From Neptunomonas concharum (GTDB lineage: Bacteria; Pseudomonadota; Gammaproteobacteria; Pseudomonadales; Balneatricaceae): a stretch of DNA of 64,000 bases. The notes under the pieces were generated by a model that did not search any database, was not told the origin of the DNA, and worked only from the letters and a program-made list of their open reading frames with translations. Shown piece after piece: positions 45,558 to 54,285 of the stretch (positions are counted from its first letter, which is position 1; every line of letters begins with the position of its first letter). The stretch spans positions 2,541,160 to 2,605,159 of the forward strand of contig NZ_CP043869.1 of the NCBI RefSeq assembly GCF_008630635.1, in the 5' to 3' direction. Both the position numbers and the translations under genes were made by a program.

Positions 45558-46508
45558 TTACCCCTTATACAATTTCGGATTAAGCACATCGCGCATCCAG
45601 TCGCCGAGCAAATTCATGACCAGAACCAGCACAATTAATACCAAACCAGGAATGACGGTAATCCACCAAGCCCCAGAGAAAATATATTCAAAACCACTGG
45701 ATATCAGTGACCCTAACGATGGTTGGGAAACCGGCATACCCAAGCCTAAAAAGGACAAGGAGGCCTCTGAAATAATCGCGTTAGCGATCTGTACCGTAGA
45801 GATAACCAAAATAGGCGATAGCGTATTGGGCAAAATATGCCGAAACATAATGCGCAAGCGCCCAAAGCCCATGACGCGCGCTGCATCAACATACTCTTTC
45901 TTCTTCTCGGCCAACACCGAAGCACGAATCGTACGGGCATACTGTGGCCACTCCGCAATACCAATCACCAGTATCAGCATGATCATCGCCAACTCTTGGT
46001 ACAGCTCTGTTCCAAAGGTTGCCTGGAACACCGCCAGTACAATGATCGCTACCATCATCGTCGAGAAAGACAGCTGAATATCTGCAATACGCATCAATAA
46101 ACTATCGACCCGGCCACCCACATAACCCGCCGTTAGCCCGATCACGATACCCAAAAACGCTTGCAATAAAACCGCACAGATACCAATCGTGATAGACACT
46201 CGCGTGCCATAAAGAATGGTCGACAGCATGTCACGCCCTTGAGCGTCGGTGCCTAATAAAAATCGTTCATCCCCTTCATCATCCCAACTCGGTGGGATTT
46301 CAGAATCCAGGATATCAATCTGAGAAGGATCATAAGGGTCAAACGGCGCAATAAAAGAGGCACTTAACGCCATCACCACATAGAGAACAAAGATAGCAAA
46401 ACTGATTTGCGCTACCCGATCAATCCGAAAGCTATGCCAGAAATGAGACTCTTTAAAGCGCTGCCATGTTGATGGAGGTGCATCCATTTTCATTGTTGAG
46501 TCAGTCAT
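45558..46508 (-). CDS. Peptide ABC permease, DppC type
   Basis: A 316-residue inner-membrane subunit. The N-terminal cytoplasmic stretch and first helix (FAIFVLYVVMALSASFI) are typical of the DppC/OppC N-terminal domain. The EAA loop DAARVMGFGRLRIMFRHI, followed by LPNTLSPIL, is intact. Its ATG overlaps the DppB stop by 1 nt. Confidence 0.93.
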   Translation of the reverse strand: MTDSTMKMDAPPSTWQRFKESHFWHSFRIDRVAQISFAIFVLYVVMALSASFIAPFDPYDPSQIDILDSEIPPSWDDEGDERFLLGTDAQGRDMLSTILYGTRVSITIGICAVLLQAFLGIVIGLTAGYVGGRVDSLLMRIADIQLSFSTMMVAIIVLAVFQATFGTELYQELAMIMLILVIGIAEWPQYARTIRASVLAEKKKEYVDAARVMGFGRLRIMFRHILPNTLSPILVISTVQIANAIISEASLSFLGLGMPVSQPSLGSLISSGFEYIFSGAWWITVIPGLVLIVLVLVMNLLGDWMRDVLNPKLYKG

Positions 46509-47485
46509 TATTTTTTACCTGCCAGCTTAACGGTTGGATTCACAAGACCATAAATCAAGTCCACCAGCGTATTCGTCACCACAAAGATCGCACCAACCAC
46601 AATCAAATAAGCCACAATCAACGGCGTATCAACTCGGTTTACCGCTTCTAAAAACAGGAAGCCCATACCCGGCCATTGGAAAACGGTTTCGGTTAAAATG
46701 GTGTAAGCCACCATCGTACCAATCTGTACCCCACCCACCGTAATAACCGGTAACATGGTATTTTTTAGCGCATGTAGGAAATAGATTCGTCTTGGCGAAA
46801 TACCCTTTGCCCACGCAAACTTCACATACTCAGACTGCAACACCTCCATCATCTCGGCACGAATCAAGCGGATGAAAAGCGGCAACATAATAGACGCCAA
46901 GGTAAAACTAGGTAGCACCAAGTGCATCAAACCATCGGCTGTAAAAAAGCCACTTTCCCAGAAACCCAAAATCGTTGTGGTCTCCCCTCGACCATAGGAA
47001 GGCATCCATCCCAACTCAATCGCAAATAAATAGATCAAGCCGATAGCCGTCAGGAATACCGGAACCGAAATCCCGACGATACTTAATCCCATCACCACCT
47101 TAGAGAACAGACCGTTAGGCTTGATCGCAGAATAAACACCCACAGGAACAGAAAAGCACACAATAATTAACGTTGCGCCAATTACCAGTTCCATCGTTGC
47201 AGGGAATTTCTTTAAAATGACTTCAAGCGCAGGCTCCTTAAAGAAATAGGAGTTTCCTAAATCCCCTTGGATCGCCTTAGACGCAAAACGAGCATATTGA
47301 ACCAAGAAGGGGTCATTTAAACCCATCTCATCGCGAAGCGCCTGTCGCTCCTCTTCGGATACTGCTTGTCCTACCAACTCTCGTAACGGATCACCTAAGT
47401 TATCCTGAATAGAGAAACTGATAAGACTGATGACGAACATCACGACAACGGCCTGAAAAAACCGTTTGATAAAAAAAGCAATCAT
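46508..47485 (-). CDS. Peptide ABC permease, DppB type
   Basis: A 325-residue permease with six helices. The N-terminal KRFFQAVVVMFVISLISF helix and the EAA loop region FAWAKGISPRRIYFLHALKN are typical. It follows the binding-protein gene after a 166-nt gap containing a hairpin terminator, which would lower expression of membrane subunits relative to the binding protein. Confidence 0.93.
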   Translation of the reverse strand: MIAFFIKRFFQAVVVMFVISLISFSIQDNLGDPLRELVGQAVSEEERQALRDEMGLNDPFLVQYARFASKAIQGDLGNSYFFKEPALEVILKKFPATMELVIGATLIIVCFSVPVGVYSAIKPNGLFSKVVMGLSIVGISVPVFLTAIGLIYLFAIELGWMPSYGRGETTTILGFWESGFFTADGLMHLVLPSFTLASIMLPLFIRLIRAEMMEVLQSEYVKFAWAKGISPRRIYFLHALKNTMLPVITVGGVQIGTMVAYTILTETVFQWPGMGFLFLEAVNRVDTPLIVAYLIVVGAIFVVTNTLVDLIYGLVNPTVKLAGKK

Positions 47486-47606
47486 GATAATCAGCCTTAG
47501 GCATTGGGATAATGGATATAAAGCATCAGGTTTTGGCAGGCCAACATCGAATCAACCTTTCACTACCCATATAATTCTTATTGTAAGTAGTGACACCTAG
47601 AAAAAC

Positions 47607-47643
47607 ATAAAACATTCAGGCGGCCAGTTGGCCACCTGAATTT
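47607..47643 (-). terminator. Intra-operon hairpin after the binding-protein gene
   Basis: On the minus strand TTCAGG-T-GGCC and GGCC-G-CCTGAA pair around ACT-type loop bases, followed by a T-rich stretch. Its position between the binding protein and DppB fits partial termination. Confidence 0.7.
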
Positions 47644-47651
47644 ACAGCAAC

Positions 47652-49205
47652 TTACTCTTTGATCACCAGATCACCGAGGTAAGGGAAGTTCATCCCGTTA
47701 ACGATAGGTGCAATATCAACACCTTTACGCGCACCCCAGCTCAGGTTCTGCCAGTGCAAAGGAACAAAAGCAGCGTCATCGTAGACTGCTTTTTCCATCG
47801 CCTGCATCAACTTAGCTCGTTCTGCTGTGTCGGTGATTGTATTGGCTTTCACCATCATCTCATCAACTTTCGGGTTGCAGTAATTACCGCTGTTATATTG
47901 CCCCATACCCGTTTCTTTGTTCGGGCAAGCTGATAGGAACTCAAAGAAGTTGTTGGTATCTTCTGTATCTGAGTGCCAGCCGATCATCATCATATCCGCC
48001 GCACGCTCATCAAACGTTGGCCAATACTGTGCTTTTGGCATAGTTTTCAGATCAACCTTAATATTGATCTTAGACAGCATAGACGCCACTGCTTGCGCGA
48101 TTTTGTCATCGTTCACATAGCGGTTATTAGGTGCCATCATCGTGATGCTAAAGCCATTTTCATAACCTGCTTCTTTCATCAACGCTTTTGCTTTTTTCAG
48201 ATCATAACGAGGCTTCAGGTCAGGGTTATGACCAAGATAGCCTTCTGGCGAGAACTGAGCACCGGGCGTTGCAAAGCCCTTCATGATCTTTTTAACGATA
48301 CCTTCCTGATTGATCGCATAGTTGATCGCTTGGCGCACGCGCACATCTTTAAAGGCTTCAACGCGGTCTTGGTTCATCTGGAACGTGATAATACGAGTAC
48401 CGCTCATAGTAACCAGATCAACCTTATCGCTTGCTTTGATACGGTCGTGATCGGTAGGTGGGACCGGAGCAATAAAATCAACACCGCCAGAAAGCAAAGC
48501 TGCCACACGAGTTGGCGCTTCTTTGATTGGCGTTAAGATGATTTTATCAACATTACCCGGAGACTTTGTATCCCAGTATGTGCTATTGCGGTCAAACTCA
48601 ACTTTAACGCCCTGTTCACGATAGCTGACCGTATAAGGGCCTGTACCTGAAATATTGCGGGACGCAAAAGAGTCACCATGTTTTACCAAAAGATCTTTTG
48701 CCTTACCGTTAGCATCTTCACCGGTAAAAAACGCACTATCCATCGGGAACAGGTACGTCATATTGTTAAGCACCAGCGGGAACGGCTCAGCCGTCACCAT
48801 ATCTACGGTGTAATCATCAATGACTTTTAGCTCTTTAAAGGGTGCAAACACACCTTTAAAGTCTGGGGATTCCTGTAAGCGCTTAAAGGTAAAAGCAACA
48901 TCTTTTGCAGTGAAATCGTTACCACTATGGAACTTCACGCCTTTGCGTAAATGAAAACGCATGGTCTTATCATCGATACGCTCCCACTTTTCAGCCAAAC
49001 GGGCTTCAAAGCCGAAGTTACGATCCCAGCGCACCAAAGGGTCATGTGTCATATGAGACAGCTGAAGCGTGCCTCCGGAAAGCTGCTCGTAAGGGTCAAG
49101 CGACACGGGGTCAGCATCATAAGCCATTTTCAGAGTGGCGGCCTGTGCACTCAAAATGCTCATTGCAAGGGCTGCACCTGCAAATAGCGAAGCGGTCTTT
49201 TTCAT
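47652..49205 (-). CDS. Peptide-binding periplasmic protein (SBP family 5)
   Basis: A 517-residue DppA/OppA-type binding protein. Signal peptide about 1-22 (cleavage after AQA). The family segments VSLDPYEQL, LAEKWERIDDKTMRFHLRKGVKFHSG and VRVRQAINYAI are present. A Trp-His-Ser-Asp segment (GWHSDTED) sits where DppA-type proteins bind the peptide. ATG 49205 is chosen (GGGAAACC upstream) over GTG three bases earlier. It heads the operon with four ABC genes, an M14 carboxypeptidase, LysR and PepQ. Confidence 0.92.
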   Translation of the reverse strand: MKKTASLFAGAALAMSILSAQAATLKMAYDADPVSLDPYEQLSGGTLQLSHMTHDPLVRWDRNFGFEARLAEKWERIDDKTMRFHLRKGVKFHSGNDFTAKDVAFTFKRLQESPDFKGVFAPFKELKVIDDYTVDMVTAEPFPLVLNNMTYLFPMDSAFFTGEDANGKAKDLLVKHGDSFASRNISGTGPYTVSYREQGVKVEFDRNSTYWDTKSPGNVDKIILTPIKEAPTRVAALLSGGVDFIAPVPPTDHDRIKASDKVDLVTMSGTRIITFQMNQDRVEAFKDVRVRQAINYAINQEGIVKKIMKGFATPGAQFSPEGYLGHNPDLKPRYDLKKAKALMKEAGYENGFSITMMAPNNRYVNDDKIAQAVASMLSKINIKVDLKTMPKAQYWPTFDERAADMMMIGWHSDTEDTNNFFEFLSACPNKETGMGQYNSGNYCNPKVDEMMVKANTITDTAERAKLMQAMEKAVYDDAAFVPLHWQNLSWGARKGVDIAPIVNGMNFPYLGDLVIKE

Positions 49206-49241
49206 CACGGTTTCCCTTTTTGATTATTGTGTTAGGGTTTT

Positions 49242-49255
49242 TACGTTTGAACGTA
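49242..49255. promoter_or_regulatory. Palindrome in the peptide operon leader
   Basis: TACGTT and AACGTA are perfect 6-bp arms with a 2-bp centre, 36 nt upstream of the binding-protein ATG. LysR-type geometry is approximate (T-N12-A). Confidence 0.35.
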
Positions 49256-49321
49256 TATCAGCCTACCGGATAGCCAAAAAGTTACCAATCGAAATTACGA
49301 GTGACCCTATAGAGGATTTAA

Positions 49322-49339
49322 ATAACCAAATTAGGTTAT
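49322..49339. promoter_or_regulatory. Second palindrome upstream of the peptide operon
   Basis: ATAACC-N6-GGTTAT is a perfect inverted repeat 117 nt upstream of the binding-protein ATG, followed nearby by another GGTTAT half. It is a candidate activator site for the LysR or another regulator. Confidence 0.35.
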
Positions 49340-49453
49340 ATTTTTCAATAGGTTATGAAAAAATCCATCATTTATTTGTATTGAGAAATTCAAAATAATC
49401 AAACAGCCTAGCTCTAAATTCGGCTGCCAAACTGGCATAGTAATACTTAAGTT

Positions 49454-49546
49454 CTATGAATCTCTTGCGACAGTAACTGTTGGTGTTACCACCGCCAACT
49501 TAGCTTGAGGCACCATAATGAAGCCTTTTAGAATAACTTTACTCAT
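49454..49546 (-). pseudogene. Possible remnant of an antibiotic-biosynthesis-monooxygenase-type gene
   Basis: A 30-codon frame with a good ribosome site (AAGGAAAT before ATG) begins MSKVILKGFIMVP, like the start of small ABM-domain proteins, then stops at TAG. Open sequence in another frame continues beyond. It looks like the broken 5' end of a lost gene. The remaining 49209-49732 gap holds two palindromes and nothing else I recognise. Confidence 0.35.
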
Positions 49547-49732
49547 CGTATTTCCTTGTCATGATATAAAAGGGGTAAGGCTCTTTTAACCACTGACCTT
49601 TTTAGTATGTTCAATCTGGATCTAGATTGTTAATTACTGCCCCAATGCCCTAAAATTCACGGGTAAACTCACTAAGAGTCAGAAGATTCTTAGCACCAAA
49701 ATGGATATTTTTGTACAAGTCAGGAGGACATA

Positions 49733-50557
49733 ATGTACCGTGAAATCGTCATCCCCAATAGATCAATGGCACTTGAAGGGCTCGATCTTGTCGATGCACA
49801 ATACACAAGTACGGTATTTGGGAAGCACATTCACGAAGAATACATTATTGGGGTTATCGAAACCGGAGCCCAGAAGTTTCTTCACCAAAAAGCGCTAAAA
49901 GTAGCCTCTCAAAACCAGCTTATCATCGTCAACCCTGATGATGTCCATACCGGAGAGGCAGCATCGCCGAACGGGTGGAGATACCGAGCGATGTATCCGA
50001 CCTCTGAACACTTTAGTGAAGTCTACAACGACTTGGGCCTAGGATATGACCTTGCTCCTTATTTTCCGGAATCAGTCGTGTCTGCGCCGGATATTGCCCG
50101 CGATTTACGGCTTGTATTTGATCAAATTTCACTCAATGCCACCAGGCTACATGCCGAAACACTGTTGTACGCCCTGCTAATGAAGTTGGTTCTCAGGCTA
50201 TCAATCAAAAAGCCGGAGAAACAGAAACAACGCTATAGTAAACATAAGCTTTATGAAGCCAAGGAGTATTTAAGGGCTACATTTGATCAGAATATATCGT
50301 TGAAAGAGCTGGCTGAAATCGCAGGGCTTAGTCAAAACTACCTGATCAGGGCATTTACACAGGAATTTGGCTTACCGCCTCACCGCTATCAACTTCAGCT
50401 AAAAATTAACAAAGCTAAAAGTTTGTTAAAAAGGGGGCATCTTACCAGCGAAGTTGCAATAGCTTGCGGGTTTTTCGACCAAAGCCACCTCCATCGCCAT
50501 TTTCTACGCTCCTACGGTATCAGTCCTGGCCTATTTAGAAGGACTATGAACCCATAA
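49733..50557 (+). CDS. AraC-family regulator, probable controller of the LysE exporter
   Basis: A 274-residue AraC protein: N-terminal cupin-like sensing domain (about 15-150, HIHEEYIIGVI...NPDDVHTGEA) and two C-terminal helix-turn-helix motifs (about 175-270; ISLKELAEIAGLSQNYLIRA and SEVAIACGFFDQSHLHRHF). AGGAGG lies 6 nt before the ATG. It is 180 nt upstream of a LysE exporter on the same strand, a pairing common for AraC-regulated amino-acid efflux. Confidence 0.9.
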   Translation: MYREIVIPNRSMALEGLDLVDAQYTSTVFGKHIHEEYIIGVIETGAQKFLHQKALKVASQNQLIIVNPDDVHTGEAASPNGWRYRAMYPTSEHFSEVYNDLGLGYDLAPYFPESVVSAPDIARDLRLVFDQISLNATRLHAETLLYALLMKLVLRLSIKKPEKQKQRYSKHKLYEAKEYLRATFDQNISLKELAEIAGLSQNYLIRAFTQEFGLPPHRYQLQLKINKAKSLLKRGHLTSEVAIACGFFDQSHLHRHFLRSYGISPGLFRRTMNP

Positions 50558-50737
50558 ATACGAAGGTTTCCGTGAGATATCCAAACCCCGCATGGGCACA
50601 AAATGTGTTACTAAACCTCCTAGGTTAGTATCGTACAAGCAAAATAAAAATGGCTACTTTAAGTTATAAAAAAGCATGAGCTAGGTACGTAACTAACACA
50701 TACCTACGCCCAAATAACTACTGCTAATCAAGAAATT

Positions 50738-51352
50738 ATGCTGCTTAATATTGAAGTTATCCCTGTATTCATTATCACATGCCTGTTTTCAGCCATGTCA
50801 CCTGGCCCAGGGATGGTGGCAGTGATAAGCAGCAGCCTAAATATAGGGGCTATAAAAACAGTTCCTCTTATGCTTGGGATGTCGACGGGACTAACGCTTG
50901 TTTCCATTATTGCCAATACCGGGGTTGGTATTGTCCTATTGTCTGATGAGACCTACTTTGCTTTTCTCGTTTATTTTAGCGCAATGTACATTACCTACCT
51001 TGGGTTAAAATCAATTTATCATTACAAAGCAAGTGTATTTAATAACAAAACAACTAGAAAATTTAACTATTTCGACGGGCTTACTATTTCAACTACGAGC
51101 CCCAAAACACTCATCTTCTTTACAGCCTTTTTTCCTGCTTTTATAGATAAGAGCTATGATTACGTTGACCAGATTATCGTATTAACAAGCATACTGGTTA
51201 TCTGCACAATATTGGTTCATATCGCTTATGCGGCTTTTGTCGAAAAAATATCCTCAAACTTGAAGCAATATATAGAGAAAGTAAACATTGCTATTGGATT
51301 GTTGTTTATCTCTTTCGGGGTATCCGTTTTATTTACTCAAATACCAAGCTAG
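50738..51352 (+). CDS. LysE/RhtB-family amino-acid exporter
   Basis: A 204-residue membrane protein with about six hydrophobic segments. The N-terminal SAMSPGPGMVAVIS motif is the LysE/RhtB hallmark and TTSPKTLIFFTAFFPAF is the second conserved block. It exports amino acids or related metabolites; the substrate is unknown. The coding sequence is notably A/T-rich. The last codons run directly, in frame, into a decayed vapB fragment, so the 3' end may border an insertion. Confidence 0.85.
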   Translation: MLLNIEVIPVFIITCLFSAMSPGPGMVAVISSSLNIGAIKTVPLMLGMSTGLTLVSIIANTGVGIVLLSDETYFAFLVYFSAMYITYLGLKSIYHYKASVFNNKTTRKFNYFDGLTISTTSPKTLIFFTAFFPAFIDKSYDYVDQIIVLTSILVICTILVHIAYAAFVEKISSNLKQYIEKVNIAIGLLFISFGVSVLFTQIPS

Positions 51353-51370
51353 ATCTCCTTACTGTATGTA

Positions 51371-51484
51371 AAAGCACAAGGCCTTAAGCTTCTGATGCGG
51401 CGCAGCCAGCAACAGGAAATTCGTAAGCTCCGAGGCCGGATAAAGTGGGAAGGCGACCTTGACGAAATGCGAGGAGACAAATGA
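51371..51484 (+). pseudogene. vapB antitoxin fragment (5' end missing)
   Basis: The frame reads QGLKLLMRRSQQQEIRKLRG and continues into KWEGDLDEMRGDK before TGA. This is the characteristic C-terminus of VapB antitoxins (IRxLRGxxxWEGDLdxMR). No start codon or DNA-binding N-terminus remains. It overlaps the vapC remnant by ATGA, as in intact vapBC pairs. Confidence 0.65.
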
Positions 51485-51559
51485 TATTGGTCAATGCCTG
51501 TTGCGTGGGTCGACTACTTTAATGCCCCTCAGAACCGACACTCCAATGTCAGTGAATAA
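51481..51559 (+). pseudogene. vapC toxin remnant (frameshifted and truncated)
   Basis: The ATG overlaps the vapB stop. MILVNAC is followed, after a one-base frameshift, by AWVDYFNAPQNRH and then a stop, matching the N-terminus of PIN-domain VapC toxins (MILVDxSVWxDYFNG). The first acidic residue has become Asn. Only about 25 codons remain, so it cannot be functional. Confidence 0.6.
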
Positions 51560-51666
51560 TGCCCCACACACTCCCGAATAACCGCGTACTTTACTCTTGC
51601 TGGCTCGCAAAATACGGCGCTGTAGATTCAAATGATCGTCGCAATTCAGCTAATATACTGATTTTG

Positions 51667-51850
51667 CTAAGGGCTGATACCCAGTTCCTTAGCAACTGAT
51701 GCGGCCGTGTTACCTTCCTGCTGAGATCGGCAAATCGTTTCTAGTCGAAACTCTTCTGTATAGGCTTGGTTCTTTTTGCGTGCCATGTCAGCACCCCCAC
51801 TTTCAGTTACATATAGCTATAGAAAGTGTCTACAGATTGTGGGACAGTCA
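51667..51850 (-). mobile_element. IS3-family remnant: terminal repeat and orfA start
   Basis: A 39-codon frame from ATG 51786 reads MARKKNQAYTEEFRLETICR onward to a TAG within the helix-turn-helix, like the start of IS3-family OrfA. Upstream, TGACTGTCCCACAATCTGTA (51831-51850) looks like the IS inverted-repeat tip. The rest of the element is missing. The tip abuts an attC-like hairpin. 51560-51666 holds nothing recognisable. Confidence 0.55.
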
Positions 51851-51919
51851 CGCCCGTATTTGCGGCTGGTTTGGAGCGCAGCGTAAAGCCAGTCCGACAA
51901 CATGCGCTTGATACGTTAC
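51851..51919 (-). repeat. Degenerate attC-like site downstream of the ABC-3C operon
   Basis: On the minus strand TTG-t-CGG-a-CTGG-c-TTT pairs fully with AAACCAGCCGCAA, leaving three single unpaired bases on one arm only. That is the extrahelical-base pattern of integron attC hairpins. The left end has GTAAC; the right end stops at GGGCG, where attC would continue GTTA, exactly at the IS3-like tip. Core boxes are poor, so the call is tentative. Confidence 0.35.
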
Positions 51920-51982
51920 CTGAACAATACTCGCGATGTCATAATCCGGCTAAAATCGGACATGAATAACTCATTCTTCTCA

Positions 51983-53845
51983 TCAGGAATTATGATGTAG
52001 GCTGTCGAAATACTCTTGGGGAACAAGAGCGTTTCCATCACGAAATTCTTCCACCACGTGGATGTTGTCAAAGTCATCAAAATAGTCCTTTGGTACATGC
52101 TCGAAAACAATCATCTGAAAGGATTTCTGCATGTCCTTTAAAATATTTCCTATGAAATTGTCTAATAATTTAAACGCATCGATGACTTTTGCTTTATCCG
52201 AGTGCTGCAATCTTTTTTCTGAAAGATTTGCTTCTTCACCATAATACGGCCTACTGGGCTGATCAATTAGCAAGAATGAAGGAACATGTTTGCTGTTGTT
52301 TGTTAGCATTAGCTCATGAAGCCCTAAGAACATAAAGAGGTGTTTAAACATATCATTTGAACTACTTCCGGCTGCTTCAATATACGTTGATTTGGGCTTT
52401 CTAAAATCGATTTTTTTGTCTTTATAATTAAAGACTGGCTGGTAACTTCCGTAGTTTTCTAATGATGGTTCAACTAATTTCATATACCCTTGTATGATTT
52501 CTTCCAAAACCTTAATACATAAATCCCTGTTCTCTGTGGTATCAATAACCTTAATTGAACTTAACTGATCTTCAATCTCTTTTGTCGATGTAATTTCGTC
52601 GCAGTCATCATTGGAGGTGTAAAGATCGAGCTTGGTCTTAGTTTGACCCAGAAAAATGTACTTTTCCCTATCATCGCTAAAGCTTTTTACCTTTTTAGGT
52701 AGAGCCTTTGCTTCTTCTTCAAGCTCTTTTATCAATCGTTTACATTCTGCGATCTCATCTGAGGTTTTTCCGTCAATAGGTGTTCTTTTCTTATTTGCTT
52801 GCTTAATCTGATGTAAATCATCCTCTAAAGAACTAATCAGATCATCAAATATAGATGTTTTTACTATATCGTCTTTGCTTTTCCAATATTCTACTGGCCT
52901 CAAACTGTCCTCGATGACGTTCAGGCTAGATTTGTACTCATTGTATGCTGACTGAAACCTCGTAAGGTTTCTAATTTTCCGCTCCAGAAAGCTTGTCTCT
53001 GAAATTATTTCATCAAGTCTACTACCTTTTTCACTATAGGCTTGACTTATTCCGGTATCGATGAATGACTTAAGTGACTCAACAGATGCTAATGTTTCGC
53101 TCTCTTCATTAATTATTCCGAACTCCCTAGCTTGAGAGGTTATGCTTTTAAGCTCATCATAGAATTCAGACTTTTTCTCCGAGACTCTCGTATTCTTTTT
53201 TTCTATTTTCGCTAGTTTTGCTTGTAAATTTTGCTTTTTCTCTCGCAGAAGAATGTTTTCGATTGTTTCAATACCTACCGCAAGATCAAAGATTCTAGGA
53301 AGAGCTTCTCTATATCTATTATCATTCTGTTTATCAAAAAATACCTCACTATGCTGAATAATGTCGCCCGAAATACTACAAAATAACATAAAGTATCGTA
53401 GTGATATCTTGCTATTGGCTTTTAATGCCCTTCCGCCGAACGGAATTGTTACATCCTTATCAATGTCAAACTCAGTTTCTAATATTTCCTTCAAACTTCC
53501 TTCTGTCATATTTGAAAGAGGGAGACCGGGTACTTCACCAGTCGATGAAAAGAAGTAGTCGCTCGAGGTCTTGGTTTTATTGGGTGACTTTCTCGCAATA
53601 GTATAATTTTTATTATTTATCTTGAAATTAATTCCATACCAAGCGACATTCTCGTTAATTTTACTCTCTGCAATTTTGTGCCTAGACGCGAATAGACAGT
53701 AATCAATTATATGAAGAATGGCTGTTTTTCCAGTATTTGACTCACCAGTTATGATATTTACCTTGTCTTCTTCAAACTTAAGCTCTCTCCTATAGCTATT
53801 CTCATCGTTCATCCAAAGAATTATTTTTGCTATGGAATACTTCAT
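51983..53845 (-). CDS. DUF3732-type SMC-like ATPase of an ABC three-component (ABC-3C) system
   Basis: A 620-residue ABC/SMC-type ATPase. Walker A GESNTGKT (34-41) is preceded by VNIIT. A long coiled-coil/helical middle (about 190-430) contains heptad-rich segments. The C-terminal ATPase half has AAGSSSND (signature position) and Walker B PSFLLIDQPSRPYY (about 522-535), with Gln after the Walker B Asp as I recall for DUF3732 proteins. It should act as the DNA- or RNA-sensing motor of a conflict system. The ATG overlaps the stop of the middle-component gene (ATGA). The A/T-rich coding sequence, unlike its flanks, suggests transfer. Confidence 0.82.
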   Translation of the reverse strand: MKYSIAKIILWMNDENSYRRELKFEEDKVNIITGESNTGKTAILHIIDYCLFASRHKIAESKINENVAWYGINFKINNKNYTIARKSPNKTKTSSDYFFSSTGEVPGLPLSNMTEGSLKEILETEFDIDKDVTIPFGGRALKANSKISLRYFMLFCSISGDIIQHSEVFFDKQNDNRYREALPRIFDLAVGIETIENILLREKKQNLQAKLAKIEKKNTRVSEKKSEFYDELKSITSQAREFGIINEESETLASVESLKSFIDTGISQAYSEKGSRLDEIISETSFLERKIRNLTRFQSAYNEYKSSLNVIEDSLRPVEYWKSKDDIVKTSIFDDLISSLEDDLHQIKQANKKRTPIDGKTSDEIAECKRLIKELEEEAKALPKKVKSFSDDREKYIFLGQTKTKLDLYTSNDDCDEITSTKEIEDQLSSIKVIDTTENRDLCIKVLEEIIQGYMKLVEPSLENYGSYQPVFNYKDKKIDFRKPKSTYIEAAGSSSNDMFKHLFMFLGLHELMLTNNSKHVPSFLLIDQPSRPYYGEEANLSEKRLQHSDKAKVIDAFKLLDNFIGNILKDMQKSFQMIVFEHVPKDYFDDFDNIHVVEEFRDGNALVPQEYFDSLHHNS

Positions 53846-54285
53846 ATCTCAATCCTTAAGTTCAAATATAAGCTTGATGCGTCTTCACTTAATATTTTTG
53901 ATATATTATTAGAGGCTTTAGAAACTCTCTTTAGTCGATCTCCGACTGAGTTAGAGTGCTCGACCTCTTTAATTGATATCATGCGAGAATTATCTATAGA
54001 TATCATGTCCATCTCAGAAAGAAATTGAATGGCATTTAGAGATGTACTCATATTGTCATAATAGCGTTTATTGAAGTTTGAGAAGCAGTGAAGCTTGTCT
54101 ATTATCAGCTTATCTAGACTTATTATTTGAGTTCTTCCATTGGCCAAGTAGGACAAGAGTTCTTTATGTGCGATGAAGGGCATTATCAGCAGAGCTTTCG
54201 TTAGCTCAAGCTCTTGCGACTTTTCTACTACTATGGATATTGCCAATGAAGAAAAGGCTAGATTGTTTAGTGTTTCCGTTCTCAT
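53842..54285 (-). CDS. ABC-3C middle component-like protein
   Basis: A 147-residue helical protein with no enzyme motif. The LLIMPFIAHKELLSYL segment followed by a helix-rich C-terminal half fits the small middle components of ABC-3C systems (proposed winged-helix-like adaptors between effector and ATPase). Recognition rests mainly on size, order and the LPxxxHK-like block. It overlaps both neighbours by 4 nt, so the three proteins are probably made in fixed ratio. Confidence 0.68.
   Translation of the reverse strand: MRTETLNNLAFSSLAISIVVEKSQELELTKALLIMPFIAHKELLSYLANGRTQIISLDKLIIDKLHCFSNFNKRYYDNMSTSLNAIQFLSEMDMISIDNSRMISIKEVEHSNSVGDRLKRVSKASNNISKILSEDASSLYLNLRIEI

Noticed and set aside
49400-49546. 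Possible gene continuing through the ABM-like remnant on the minus strand in a shifted frame.
   Set aside because: The shifted frame has no family resemblance I can defend, so only the 30-codon remnant is listed.
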